Assembly (NCBI RefSeq): GCF_000247815.1
Contig: NC_021678.1
Location: 10,351,351 to 10,415,350 of the forward strand
DNA: 64,000 nucleotides
Direction of reading: 5' to 3'
Origin: Ficedula albicollis
Taxonomy: Eukaryota > Chordata > Aves > Passeriformes > Muscicapidae
Below are positions 27,976 to 42,731 of this stretch, piece by piece (the stretch's first letter is position 1; each line of letters opens with the position of its first letter). The notes beneath the pieces were generated by a model. That model saw nothing but the letters and a program-made list of their open reading frames with translations, had not been told where the DNA came from and ran no database searches. Position numbers and translations under genes: made by a program.

Positions 27976-29115
27976 TAGGGCTGGACGTAGGCAGTGCTTT
28001 TTGTGAGGGCGTGAAGAACCAACTGGTTTTCCTGGTGGTGGACACAAATTCACCGGACAGCTACAGTGCTTGATCATCATCTCTGGAGTGATGTAAATGC
28101 TCATTTGTTGCAGTAACCCCAGGTGAAAAAAATTCTGCTACAGTTCCAGAACTTTTGGTCAACTGTCCAGAGCTCAGCAGACACTGACTGCCCAGTAGTG
28201 GCACAAATGAACTCCACGGAATTTCTTTCTGTGCACAGTGCTCAGTACTGTGTGCCTCCAGATCCCCCTTTGGTGCTACCATGTCCTGCCAGAGCACACC
28301 CAGCTGCACACCAGGCTGTGCCCATGGATATTCACTGCCAGGAACTGCTTGCTTTCATTTGTTCACTCCTGGAGCTTTTCTTGCATCAGCTCATTTTATA
28401 CATGCTAGGTCATGCTTGTCTTCAAAAGTTGAAATTGTTCTTATTATTATTACACTTCTGTAGTTTGATAAATTTGTCCCACTCCTTCAAAATATTTTCT
28501 TGACAGCAGCCACATAAATACAGCCCTGTTAGTCCTCCATGACACCAAATATTTTAGCAACAGTACCTGTAAGAAACAGGCACACCACAAAGCCACTTCT
28601 GTCACACTCCATTTTCATCCAAGAATGTGTCTAAATACATTTTAAAATTTGCCTGGATTTTTGAATGGGATATTCAAAGTATGGTTCCATCAAGAAATTA
28701 GAGTGGTATTGGAGCACCGTGCCTAGATGCCAACTTTTCATGCTTATTTAATATCACTGCAATTTTAATTTCTCACAATCAACACAACAGTTTCTCTCAG
28801 TTATTACTGCTGGCACATTTCAAAAGGAAGTATACTTTTTTCCAGAGAATATTTTATCTATTGTATTATAAATATTGATCTTGAAGGTTTAGTTCACCAA
28901 CTTTCAACGATACATCAATTAAAACAAAACTTATAGAGAGCCTCAATTTGACAAACTGAACTGAACAGCATTTCCCTGTGATATTACACAAACCTTATAG
29001 AGGAAATAGTTGATAAAGATATATATTACAAATGTTTGGAAAAAATAGACACAGATCTTCAAAAGCTCTAGATTAAGCAAATAAGTGGCATTACACCTCC
29101 AGAGGTACAAATGCT
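27976..29115. other. Non-coding sequence with a 126-codon random ORF
   Basis: A plus-strand frame of 126 codons (28123-28503) has a Leu-rich C-terminal half (LKLFLLLLHF), but it overlaps an 82-codon minus frame (28061-28309) and has no family resemblance, so I do not call it. This part is somewhat more GC-rich than its surroundings. Confidence 0.55.
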
Positions 29116-29231
29116 CAATTGACAATAACTGTCTTGCTTGCACACCAAATCCTTGTTTTTTCTTGCAAATTCCCAATTGACAATTACTGTCTTGTTTGCA
29201 CACCAAATCCTTGTTTTTTCTTGCAAATTCC
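29116..29231. repeat. 58-bp tandem direct duplication
   Basis: Copies at 29116-29173 and 29174-29231, with no spacer, from CAATTGACAAT to CTTGCAAATTCC. Two mismatches. Confidence 0.95.
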
Positions 29232-32200
29232 AGAACCTTCCTTGAGGCACACCAGCATTTTTCAGTGGCTCACCTCTTCCCTGAGGCCTGGGAAAGGAAA
29301 TAACCACAGATAACATTACTTACACTGCAAAGCTTTTCTTTCTGACGAGGGTGGTGCGTCTCTTCTGATGAATTATTCACAGACTCGTGTGACTAAGCGT
29401 GCAGCTGATCTGAAGTGCCATTTATGCAAGAAGTGTGGTACTAACAAAATGGCTGCATATTTTCTCCTAAGCTACTTAATTAGAAATGTTGAAAGCATTC
29501 TTTTTGCAGATGCAGCTCATTCCTTTGTGATCAAACACAGTTAAAGGATTTGGCACTTCCCTTTGACGCTGTAAATTAGACAAATTTTTCCACGGAAAGT
29601 CTTTTAAAAATTATCACAGTACTTCTGGTCCACATGTAAATCAGGAAATCTGTGTGGAAATAAAGCATTAAAGCCATCCATTTGAATGATAGAGCTACTT
29701 TAAAGTGCATAAAAATGCAAGTCATATTGATGTCATTGCTTCTTAACATTTGATGTATTAAAAATAATGTTTAATTGGATAAAACTGTAGGAAATAGGAA
29801 GCAAAACCTACTGGACTGAAGTCTCTAAGGTTAAAGTAATTCCTTAGATGTGCCCTTGCTGGTAAGAAACCACCAACACAAACAATTCAAAATAAAGAAA
29901 TCTTGAGTATTTGCAAGGTAGCTTTTTCACTTTTTCAATATTTCTAGATCTGATTTCCTTTCCTGGGAGAGGCTTAGTACCTGTCCCCACAAAGGTCTGC
30001 AAGATGCTTATGCATGAACTTTTTGCCTTCCTAGGGGAGTATTCAGTTACATGGTCTGTGGGGCACGAAAATAGAACATGTATAAGTGAGAGGAGTTCCT
30101 CAGTGACCTGAAGGGTAACTCCACTGGGGCTGGAACTGTCCTTCAGAATAATTTCATAAGTTCTTTTCTAATCTAAGAACTATGCACTCAACCCTAACTG
30201 CGCATTTCGTAATTTTTCACTTCCCTCTTTTTAAATCAATTTGGAATTATCTACAAACCAGTTAAAATCACAGTGGTGCCTTGGAAGCTTCAGTGGTGCC
30301 ATTTTTACAGGCCACACAGACATCAGCATTGCGTGTTGGCAAATCCTGACAAGGAAAATTCCTTACAAGAACAAAGAAAAGTGTGGCAGTGCAGCACTTC
30401 TACTTCATGAGTTCTCTGTTAAAGAACACAGACACTGAAGAGATTTTAAATATTGATATTATCTTGGGTTATGATTATTACACAGCAGAAACATTTTCAG
30501 TAACTGAGCTCATGATTACTTGTAGGCATCACTGATGAAGTAAGGAATGGCTTTCCTTATGCTGAAGTTTACTAAAATCCAAGCAGACAAAGCAAAGAAA
30601 ATATGAACTGATGCTTCAATTTTACAGCTACAGTAATTTGGATATTCAGATATTGTTGGGCTACATAAAAAATTGAGGCAGAAAAGAAAACTTTTATGGT
30701 TTCAGCTAAGCATCTTATGCACAGGATTATCTCTGCTCTGCAAAGAAGAAGGTTTTATAGATTTATCTATATATCTATACAGATCTATCTCTGTCTAATT
30801 AGAAGCAATGTCTCCAACTAATGAGTCTTGTTAAACTTCATTAAACACTATGAAGCACCTTATTTGCTATATATAAAGTACATGTTAGGTCACAAATATT
30901 CATATGAAATTGGACATGAAACAACTAATTCCTTTCATTTTTTCAATCCACTATTGCATGGATCCTATTATCTTATTATTTTGTTATTTGTTTTGAGTAA
31001 ATATCAGTGATTTATCCTTTGATCTTTCTCTTCATTGAATTTGCTTTAAACTGTGCACTGAAAAAACAAACAGTCACCTCTAAATTTAAGGTCTTTACCA
31101 GTCATAGACAAAATTGAATGCTGCAATTATGCTTTGGCAAATTAAAACACATTAAACAAGCCCTGTTTCCTCCAGTCTGAACTCACTATATGTAACACAG
31201 TGACACACATTAGTTTCTCCACCAGGGAGTTAACATGATGAGTTCCTGCAGGCCAGTACAACTTGTCACTTCTCACTGGCTTTCCCTTGCACAGAATTGT
31301 TTCCAGTTTTCTCCAGAAGACACAGTACAGTGTAAAGCTGAAGGAAGTTAGCACTTGTCATCACAAGGGGTTTTAATCCATTTAATTAAAAAGGGCAGAA
31401 ATGTGTGAAAACTAAGCCAGGCTCACACTTTTCTGCTTTCTGTCAAAAGAGTCACAACTCAGTCTGGAAGAGTGTAGAACTTGGTCTAATGAAGCACACA
31501 ACCCATTGACAATTGACTTTAAATGAGAAATACATTCCTTTCCTATTCTGCTGTTACTCAGAGTAGCAAACTCTGGCCATTTTCACATAGGTTTATCATT
31601 AATTCATTAAGACTGCATGACCCTAATCTCTGAGGCTGCATAATCATATAATAATTCATATAACAGACAAAATATTGATGAAGCATAACACTGAACAGCT
31701 ACTTAACTTCCAAGCCTCTGGATCTGTGTATTAACAGGAGATGACATAATGAGTAAAACAGCTGCTGAGACTAAGCACTGGCACATTTTCACATTTAGGC
31801 TTTGGGTTGGATCTTATGAGTTAAGCCACCTAAACACAGTTTGAAAGATTACATATGTATGCATGTGTATGACTTTTTTAGGTTGCTATAAAATGGTTCA
31901 TTGTTTTAAGTTGCATGAAGAGACTGACATAAAATAATTAATAGTAGAGGAATTGTTCTTGCATATGCAGAAAGACATTATTATGTTAACACATATGTGG
32001 GCATGGGGAGAGGCAACTAATACGAAAACAAGACTCTTACACACTCCCAGGGTTTTCAATTGCAAATATTTATTGCTTTAGTCTGCCACTGAAATAACTT
32101 CACTTCTTTAGTTTCAATACATTGCCACATTTGCAAAGTGCAACTGAAATATTTTCTGACAACCTCCATGTTCATTTCTTTCCTTGAATCACTCCTGACA

Positions 32201-32261
32201 CCAATCACTCACTACTGGCCTTGAGCATGATGCCTTTTCTCCTTAGCTGGCTGGGAGACCA
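29232..32261. other. Non-coding sequence, no gene seen
   Basis: Open frames here are at most 70 codons. The word CAGTGGTGCC occurs twice around 30270-30300, and degenerate TATC words lie near 30765-30795. No transposon end was recognised. Confidence 0.65.
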
Positions 32262-32550
32262 CAAGCCAAATCAAAACCTTTACCACCCTTGGAGAATGTA
32301 TCAATAAAAAAAGCACTTGCATCAAGGAGGTTCCAAGTTATGAAAAATTATATTATTTTTGCTAATTTCCTGGGCAACGTGCAAGATTAAAGACAGCATT
32401 TTTCTCAAGCCAAAATCAAAACCTTTACCATCCTTGGAGAATGTATCAATAAAAAAAGCACTTGCATCAAGGAGGTTCCAAGTTATGAAAAGTTATATTA
32501 TTTTTGCTAATTTCCTGGGCAACGTGCAAGATTAAAGACAGCATTTTTCT
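32262..32550. repeat. 145-bp tandem direct duplication
   Basis: Copy 1 is 32262-32405 (144 bp) and copy 2 is 32406-32550 (145 bp), back to back. Both run from CAAGCCAAA to GACAGCATTTTTCT. They differ by two substitutions and one A insertion. Confidence 0.95.
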
Positions 32551-33218
32551 CTATTTTTTTTTCTGTTTTTTTCAGCACTTGATTTACTGTCAAACACTCA
32601 ATCTTTCTTTTTGAAATTCTCTATGTTCTGGCTCATGCTAAAGATTCACCAAAACCCCAGGAGGAGGAAGACCTCTGCTTCTTCAGCAACAGAGCCTGTA
32701 CTATGGGGTAAATTTCTCCAGTACCTCAGTGTGCTGCATCTTTTTTACTTTCCTCCCTCAAACACTGTCCCTATTTTTGTTTTATCTCACCTGAAGAAAG
32801 TGCCAAGTAATAAAGCCCAATATCATTGGAATAGCTGCTTTAATGCCTTAAGGCTTGAGAGTTCCCACCCTTTCTGCTGAAGAGGAGGTAAAAGGAGTGT
32901 AAAGCCTTACAGGACACCACACAGACAAAGATGCTGACAGCAAGTCATAGAAACCCATATGGAAAAGAACATTTTGAATATTGAAACGATACAAGTGGCA
33001 TAAAGCATCTCAGGATGCACTAACTGTGAATTTTGTCACTTTGCCATATATCTAATTCATACCTTCTTCCCCAGCTTGAGAAAAATACTCTTGAACAATT
33101 TCCATTTGTTACATCCAATTAACAACACCAGAGCATTTTGACATCATCAGCTTTGCAAATGGGATTTAGTTATATCACTGAATTAGAGCATGGCATGGCA
33201 TTGTTCTCTGCTAAGAGA
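32551..33218. other. Non-coding sequence, no gene seen
   Basis: Contains an 89-codon plus-strand frame (32611-32880) without recognisable features. T-rich at its left edge. Confidence 0.6.
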
Positions 33219-33304
33219 AGAATGTTTACTCCTTTAAATAATCAACTGAGTAAATATTGCAAGAATATTTTCTCCTTTAAATAATCAACTGAGTAAATAT
33301 TGCA
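33219..33304. repeat. 43-bp tandem direct duplication
   Basis: Copies at 33219-33261 and 33262-33304 sharing CTCCTTTAAATAATCAACTG and the following AGTAAATATTGCA. Two mismatches near the left end of the unit. Confidence 0.93.
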
Positions 33305-34272
33305 AAACAGTCTCTGTGAATGAATTTGCAGCAGGAAGCAAACATCATTCATGATTTAGGAAAAGCCCAAGGAATTCAGAACTTGCTCAATGTACAACTG
33401 AAATGAATATTGCAGGAACAGGATATGTAATTAAGAAATCCCAGAGTAAGAATGTAACATCATTTTCTTTAGTCACTTAGCCCACCACACACTTAACCTT
33501 GGACCTCTCCACCCTGCTGCTTCCTTTTGCAGAATTGAGAATGAGGAAGGCTGACAGCTCGCTGAGCTCTCCATCCCTTGCTGTGGAACTTGCATTGTGC
33601 AAGTTCACTTGAGCTGTGAACAAATTTTTTAAAAATCTATTTGTTTATGTGAAGTTTTCTCCATACTTAAAGTTAGAGGCACAAGTTGTAGTTAGGAGTG
33701 TAGGTTGCAATGAATAATGAATAGCTGTCCAAATCAGCTCACATCAAAATGCTGGGTCTCACTACTCTTCAGGTTTAATATAGCAGTTTCTAGGATTTTG
33801 GTTTCATGGTTATGCAGTTTCTTGAGTCAATACACTGTATATCTAGGCTGTCACTTGCAGTCTACATTTCATTTAATATTTTATTATTCTACCTGGAAAA
33901 CCTAACTTCTTCAGCTAAAAGCAAAAGTTGTTTGTGTATGATTTTTTGTGTCATCAACAATTCTGCCCAGTTGAACACAAAAAGTCCCTGTGTCATTATC
34001 TTGTCCAGTGGGTGCCATGGTGTAGCCAGGCTTTGTAAGCTTGTTATAAGCATTAATTCCAGTAAAGCCTTGAGAAAACTATATGGTCCAAATGTCTCCA
34101 GCAGGACAGTACCATCATCAGGAGAACAAAAAGTGGTAGATAATTTTAATAAAGCACAACAAAAAAAATCACTAATTTAGATTTATTTGAATATGGACTA
34201 ATGGTGAGCAAATTTTAGTCCATAAAAAGGACATAAAGAGAAAAGCAAGGCCATGCACATATTCTAAGTTAA
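33305..34272. other. Non-coding sequence with a 124-codon random ORF
   Basis: The frame at 33806-34180 (+) is Ser- and Lys-rich and overlaps a 62-codon frame in another phase. I see no domain or splice-site context and treat it as chance. Confidence 0.55.
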
Positions 34273-34390
34273 GAGCTTTAGCATTGTTTCTGTATCTGTA
34301 TAAATATTTTCTAAATTTTTTGTTTTCTTTTGAGCTTTAGCACTGTTTCTGTATCTGTATAAATATTCTTTAAATTTTTTGTTTTCTTTT
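34273..34390. repeat. 59-bp tandem direct duplication
   Basis: Copies at 34273-34331 and 34332-34390, with no spacer, from GAGCTTTAGCA to TTGTTTTCTTTT. Three mismatches. Confidence 0.94.
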
Positions 34391-34646
34391 GAAAAATCCC
34401 ACCAAATATACCACTTATCATGATTTAGAAGAGACCAGTACTGATTTATTTCCTTAAGACAAACTACATATATCGCTGTATCTGGAATTTCCCAAGATGA
34501 ATGGACTTTGAATAGATAACATGGAGGTCTTTGCTGTTAAAAAGAAAAAAAAACAAAAAACAACAAAATTGAAGTCAAAGCCAAGAAAACCTCAGCTTGT
34601 AAGTAGCAGCTATTTGCTGTGGTGTCTGTAGCACTTTGAACAATGA

Positions 34647-34764
34647 CCTCAGCCTGATGTACCATTCTCCATCAGATATGAAGCTTAAAACATTGTTAAG
34701 TGTCGCCTCAGCCTGATGTACCATTCTGCACCAGATATGAAGCTTAAAACATTGTTAAGTGTCC
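34647..34764. repeat. 59-bp tandem direct duplication
   Basis: Copies at 34647-34705 and 34706-34764, with no spacer, from CCTCAGCCTGATG to AACATTGTTAAGTGTC. Two or three mismatches. It lies only 256 bp after the previous duplication and has the same unit length of 59 bp, although the sequence is unrelated. Confidence 0.95.
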
Positions 34765-35752
34765 TTGTACTTCAGGTGTGAAAAGAACAGGATGCTGAAG
34801 AAGCTATGTAAATTTCTAAAGTACCACTATAAAGATTTAGAAGTTGCAGAGATGGCTGTACATACCGAAAATAATACAGTCCATTTATATACTGCAGGAC
34901 TAGTCTTGTGCAAATTTGTTTCCCTTAAGAAAATAAGACCAAATATAAATTACATATCAGCACATTGGTTTTACTAGTTTTGTATTTCAGTTGTATCTTG
35001 TCCCAAACTTTTAGAAATATTAATTGTATCTACTACAAATATTGTAGTTTATAGTGGCAAACACAATAGAAATTGCTCTCAGTCAATCAAAAGTATCCTG
35101 GTATGACTCAGTCTCTTATAAGGGGGTGTAACCATGATTTAATGGCTTATAGCAAGCACACACAATACAGATATGAGAAACAGATTATGAATTGTATCTT
35201 TATTTACAATATTACTCAAAACACTCAATACTCAAAGATATAATAAAATATCAGTAACGTGGCCAGACTGCACGATAATGATTTTTAAAATAAAGGAACA
35301 ATATCATTGCTGAAACAAGGCAAATTTGATGCTGCAGTTTACTTTGCTTTCAATTGTAAATGAAAAAGGAATTGAAACAAATATTTTCATAAATGTAAAA
35401 CACACATTTTAAAGAAATACTGTGCTGAGGTACACATAGAAACACAATTTTATGGAAAGAAAATTTGTGTTGCATAGATGTGTGCTGACTGCTTTCCTGG
35501 CTAACATGGTAAATATTCAGGCAGCTAGAAAGAAAAATCTTTCTCTCCTGTTCTTTTTAAATAAGCCTGATAATAATGACAGAGAAATACAAAACATGTC
35601 ATCAGCTTTCAGTTCAAGCCCCAGGGTGATGAGGATCTCTTTTTATAGTGGCTTAAAACCTAATTTTTGTGTATGTTACAAATTTCAGATGAAACCCATT
35701 GAGAGACTAGAGGAGGACTATAAACAAAATACAATCCTCATCTGGAGCATTT
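34765..35752. other. Non-coding sequence, no gene seen
   Basis: AT-rich. The 117-codon frame that begins at 35452 runs into the next duplication and ends in its first copy. It is Phe- and Lys-rich with no motif. Confidence 0.6.
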
Positions 35753-35940
35753 CAAATCTAAAGTTATTATTTGTTTTTCATTTGATCTTTTTAGAAACTG
35801 GGTAGTCTGGCTAATTAAAGGGAACGAGATACCTTGACACAGTTACCAAATCTAAAATTATTATTTGTTTTTCATTTGATCTTTTGAGAAACTGGGTAGT
35901 CTGGCTCATTAAAGGGAACGAGATACCTTGACACAGTTAT
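35753..35940. repeat. 94-bp tandem direct duplication
   Basis: Copies at 35753-35846 and 35847-35940, with no spacer, from CAAATCTAAA to CCTTGACACAGTTA. Three or four mismatches. Confidence 0.95.
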
Positions 35941-36689
35941 TGAGTCCCTTCTCAAAGGATGGTTTTGCTGCTTATGATGCAATTTATAGTCCAATCCATT
36001 AGGGATATCAAAACTGCTTTTATCACTGCTTCCTCTTACAGTGGGAGCTCCATTTCTGTGGAGCTGCATTACCTGCTCTGATTGCCTAAACTACCTCTGG
36101 CCAAGCACAGGCACAGGAAGAAATTGATGCAGACACCCCGAAAGTATCTCAGGAAAAACAAATATGTAAAACCTAAATTAAATAATTTTATTCCAAATGA
36201 AAGCTGACCTTTAATATAATCTAGTTCTGAAAAATTCATATGAACTGTGATTAGTTTTGTTCCCTTGTCCTCTTTCATTCTTTCTTAAGCTAACCACAAA
36301 GGGTTAGGTCCTCAAAAGACTTTTGTGTAAAAATTCATTCAGCCACCCAATCCTCTTGCCATTTACTAGAAAAAAGGCCCCTTCCAGAGCCCATAAATTA
36401 TTTCTGACCTAAGATATCTCACTGTACCTCAGAGCACTTCTCTCATAAATAACATGAGATTAAATTATTTTTATGTTGAATCTCAGACTGTTCAAAAACA
36501 TAAGGGGACATTAAAGCTTCTTGTCTGTTGACTTCCACAGTACTGTCAAATTTTTGAAGACTTGTGTCAGTGCAGCAATTAAAGAACACAAGTGGAGCTA
36601 AAAAAACCCTGGTGATCACTCCAGCTGAGGGGTTCTCAAAGCTCTGAAACTGCATGAACCCACCTAAAAGTGAGGTACCCCAGTGCCAA

Positions 36690-36900
36690 CCTCAGCCCAA
36701 ATTCCTCCCACTGATTGGTCATTGCTCGCCCCCAGGTGAGGTCAGGGAGCCCCAAATCCTGCTGCAGGGCTGTGGGAGGGAGCCCTGTGTGCTCTCAGAC
36801 AGGTCCCTGGGGCAGTGCCCAGGTCCTGCTCTGCCCCTGTGCCCGGGGCAGGCTCAGCAGCTCATTCCTGGCTAACGAGGGCTGCTGCTGCTGCTGCCAC
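36690..36900. other. GC-rich patch ending in a GCT trinucleotide run
   Basis: Much richer in G and C than its AT-rich surroundings, with words such as CTGCAGGGCTGTGGGAGGGAG and GTGCCCGGGGCAGG, and (GCT)6 near 36881-36898. It holds only a few CpG dinucleotides, so it is not a CpG-island promoter. It could be an old repeat I do not recognise. Confidence 0.5.
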
Positions 36901-37840
36901 ATCATGCACTCCCAGGGAGCAGAAAGAGGTTGTTTAGCTCTGTTTTCTAGCTCTGTTTTAATGCTTTAATGACCTGATAAGTTTAAAACCAAATAGTAGC
37001 AAGCTGCTCTCTGGAGAGTCCACCTTGAATGGGAAATATCCCTCCAGCCAAGTGTGTACAGAAACTAACAGCTTGCTTTTGCTGGAAAGGCAGTCTCAGC
37101 ACTGTTATTACCTACGGATTTGCCAGCAGAAGTAATTATTTTTTATCTGAGACTAGGACTAGTAAAGGAAAAAAATCTTTATTTTAAGCTAAATTTAAAA
37201 TGCCATTTCTTTTTCTGTCAGCTTTCTCTGGCAACTTTAGTTCTTTCCAGCAATTTGAGCTCAGAACATGGGGGTATGGTTTATTTCTCAAAGCAGAGAT
37301 GCTTTCCTTGGCAGGTTAAGTTTTTCAAGTCCTTCCTTGCAGCTTTATTTTAAACAAATTCCTAGTTTCCTAGATACATATTAACATTGTGAGAATTCTC
37401 TTTTTGCTACAGAGAGAGAATTGCATTTACAGCTGCATATGAATTACAACAGCAGGTGAAAGATTTCACAAGTTGGTCATAACCAAAATGTTAAATGTTG
37501 TTGTTTTTCTAGCCCAAGGATCGTATAAACACAATTTTCTTCTTTAGAAATTTTGATTATTTGATGGGTCATGTCCAATAAACTTTTAAGGGAAAAGCCA
37601 TGAGAGTTGCAGTTGCTTGTGTGTTAGTTCCCACAGATCAAACCAGGAAGATTTGTTCTGATTAGACTCAGGCTGTAGAAGAGCAACTAAAATTATTCAC
37701 AGTTTACAAATTGGTTAATAAACACTTCAGTTAAATCCATAGTGCTGATTCATCAATTAATCACAGTAAAAAAGAAAAAAAAAACTTGCAGATGCCTGCC
37801 AAAACAGTAATTAAAGATGGTTTTTTTCCCGTGTTGTTTA

Positions 37841-37865
37841 TTTGTTTGTTTGTTTGTTTGTTTGT
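37841..37865. repeat. (TTTG)6 microsatellite
   Basis: About six TTTG units. This is a minor simple repeat. Confidence 0.85.
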
Positions 37866-38183
37866 ATGTGTTTGGTTTTCTAAGCAGATTTCATTTTGAT
37901 GGAGCCTTTAGAAATAAACCTCATGAAAAACAAACACATAAGAATATAACAGCATAGTTTAGATGGGGTAATGGCATGCTGGTGAAAGGTATTATATGAA
38001 TGCTTGAGATTAGATTATCTAAATGTCTTTGTATCACCTGGAATTTTGATGGATTAAAGTTCCAGTTTGAGAAAAGAATATATGTCTGGAGGCATCTTGC
38101 TCCTTTCCCAAGGAGGACAGCAAATATGACATAGTAGAAGAAATTTAAAAGCCTACAGGGACTGAGAATATTTATAATGAAAC

Positions 38184-38315
38184 AATGAAATATCTGTTAT
38201 CCCATTATTAGGGCAATTAGGTTAAGTGAACTAGAAGAAGATGCTGATTAATGAAATATTTGTTATCCCATTATTAGGGCAGTTAGGTTAAGTGAACTAG
38301 AAGAAGATGCTGATA
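38184..38315. repeat. 66-bp tandem direct duplication
   Basis: Copies at 38184-38249 and 38250-38315, with no spacer, from AATGAAATAT to GAAGAAGATGCTGAT. Two or three mismatches. Confidence 0.95.
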
Positions 38316-40980
38316 TTGAAATTTTAGACTTGCATTTTATATGTGTTCAAGGAACAGCCAGAGTCACAGGAAGAAGAGTTTCTGGTTAAGGCTCCAGACT
38401 CAGTTCAAAATGGTGTGGAGAAAAGGTATAGTGCTGCAGTATTAAACATCCTCCAATTCAGCTTCTTTGTGGAACAACCTCCCAAAATAAGCTAAATAAA
38501 AAAGATTTCCTCTCCAAAGGAAAGCTAGGTGAAAACACTAAGATTTGTTGGAATTAAACCCAGGGATCAAATCTCTGCAAGGTGGTGGATACAGTTGAAA
38601 GGTATTGTTGTGGAAGTCTGGAATAAATGCATGGAGGTAAGACTTGAGAAAAGTCAAAATAAACCCAGGAGGATTCTTTATTTTACGTAGCTGAAAACTC
38701 TTCCTTCTTACTTCACTATATGGAACTTTATTCAGAAAGCAGACTAAGTGCAAATTTAATTGCTAAAGGATTAAAGAGATATATAAATCTCAAGAAATAG
38801 ACAATTAATAAGAATTTAAAAACACGTTCCTCTACCTTTTCTGAGGATGCAGTAAGCCAGAACTAGGTGCAAAGCATAACATTTTTAAAAAATTGCATCA
38901 CTAATATTTTTAGCTCTGATGTTGTTTGAACTGATTCACAGAATTTTAACTCTTCTATAAATCTCCATTCCTTGCTAAATGGTTCAAAAACATTTTTTGC
39001 ATATTCATTAAGCTATTGCTCAAATTATGAAGGCCTGCTTACACTGAAAATGGGTAAGACCTTTAGATAGAGCAAGTGGCATAAGTAATGAGGTGGTCTG
39101 GCTTATCATTTCACCTGCAAAACACATGTATTTTGGAGTCAGATTATTTCAATTAACACGACTGAAAGCTCAAAATTTTCGGTTCTAATCAAATGTCTTG
39201 AAACTTTGAGTTAGCTGCCTGCAAAGTTTGGCAATTTCACCAATCCTGAATCAGAGGTCCATTCATTTAGTGAAGAATGTTGTCTCTCTAGCCTTACACA
39301 CTGCAAAACCTTGCTCATTAGAGAAGCCTTTATTCAGGAAGAAAAAGACCTCTCAAGAAAAAGCAAATAGTGCGTCCCCAGCAGAAATGTGAAAATTAAC
39401 AATAATCCAAGCATAAAATATCCACACAATGGCAAACATCATTTTTCCCCCTTCCAGTTTTCATCCCAATTTGCAGGTCAGGAGCCACAGAGAACACGAC
39501 CTGTCCCATCAAAAAAAATCAAAACTCTTCTCCTAAGCAGTGACAAAAAGCTTCCTGCACATTACCTGTGTCAATGCTCCTATAGATTACTGATGGCTCC
39601 TAGTTGCTCCCTTGCACAATGGAAATCTGTCACAAAAATCATCAGGGAAAGAGCCATTCCAGAGGAACCAGGCATCTCTGATGTCCCTGGGATACCTGCA
39701 TCTTCTCCCTCCTCTCTCTGGGTATGGAGAGAGGGAAGGGGAACTGTAGGCTTTTTCACTTCTTAATTTCAATTTACCCTCATATATTGTTAGGAATATT
39801 GCAAAAAGCTTATTTTAGTTTATGACAAACCTGTCTTAAAACACAGGACTATGGCTTCAAAAGAATACAATACTACAATATTATAGTGAAAACAGGACCT
39901 CAAAATCCACACAGAGCTCACAGCCCTAAGCCATCCACAGATCTCACTTCAATGGAAACAAGTGCTTTTGGAACTCCCAAATGCTTCCTCTGCATGGGAG
40001 ATTAAAGCTCATTTTGAAAACTAAGTTAGTGCCGGACACATCACCTTTTACAATATGCATGGTACCCCAAACCTCTGAGGACTCAAAAGAGGGCCCCTCT
40101 TGTACAAATCACTCATCTCCTATTTCTACAGGGAAACAAAACAAAAGCCATTATTCTACTGAAGCTGTCTAGGGTGTTCAGTGCTGCATGATGAATCTCT
40201 GAAAAATTCCTTTGGAAGATGGAATAATTTCTTTTAGCACTGATTGAAAGTGAACCAGTCCACTTTGGACTGATACAAATGAGGACCAGAAATTAATTCT
40301 GTTCTGCAAAGTTTTTCTTCTACTGATCATCAGAAAGGGTTTGCTAAAAAAAAAAACCCTAATGACACCTTAAAATCTGTGAATTACTAATCATTGATTT
40401 AGAGGTGTTTCATTTATTGCTCTCAAACAGAGGTTCATGAATGGTTGCATGAGGAGTGAAGGTGTTACCACACTGCAAATTCCTTCCTCTTGGAACTCCA
40501 TTATTTACACTGAACATGCATTCTCTTCATAAAAGCTGAGAAAAGAATACAAAACAATTTGTTTTGCAAATAGTTTCCCAACATTGAAAGAAATGGAAAT
40601 TTCCATTTATCTTCCACTGTGTTTGGAGGAGAACTTCTGTACTTGTTAGAAATTTAGTAGAATATGGAGGAGAAGAAGAATGGGAAAAACTCAGAGAACT
40701 AAATGAACATTTTAAAAATAGCAAGGACAGCAAAATGAAGGAAGACATTTAGTCCATCTTCGTTGTGAAAACTTAGGACCAATTTGAAAAGTGACAGAAT
40801 AGTGAAGCACTGGCCTCAGAGATTGAGAGAAAGTTTCAAAGATTAAGTTGTTTGTTTTGCCAGAGGTTTCAACACAGAGTTTGTAGTGTGGGCCAAAGAG
40901 TGCTGGGTTTGCACTGGATTACCAAAGGCCTGCTTGCTGTGGAGCCTGGGGTGCCCAGCACCAATTCCCTCCCTCCCACA
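38316..40980. other. Non-coding sequence upstream of the solo LTR
   Basis: The longest open frame is 125 codons (+, 39389-39766), with no recognisable domain. A 61-codon frame lies opposite it. No other repeats recognised. Confidence 0.6.
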
Positions 40981-40985
40981 GGAAT
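40981..40985. repeat. Target-site duplication GGAAT, left copy
   Basis: Five bases directly before the TGTCC start of the LTR, matched by GGAAT at 42727-42731 directly after its ACA end. A 5-bp duplication fits ERVL-type integration. Confidence 0.8.
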
Positions 40986-42726
<1,741 letters not shown>

Positions 42727-42731
42727 GGAAT
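42727..42731. repeat. Target-site duplication GGAAT, right copy
   Basis: Matches 40981-40985 and directly follows the CA end of the LTR. Confidence 0.8.

Larger units (their letters stand above)
35941..38183. other. Non-coding sequence with a GC-rich patch
   Basis: Apart from the GC-rich patch near 36.7 kb and a TTTG repeat at 37841-37865, this is AT-rich single-copy DNA. Open frames are at most 84 codons. Confidence 0.6.

Noticed and set aside
28123..28503. 126-codon plus-strand frame with a Leu-rich end
   Set aside because: Overlapped by a minus-strand frame of similar quality. No family resemblance and no exon boundary evidence.
36690..36900. GC-rich patch considered as a CpG-island promoter
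   Set aside because: It holds very few CpG dinucleotides and no adjacent exon-like sequence.
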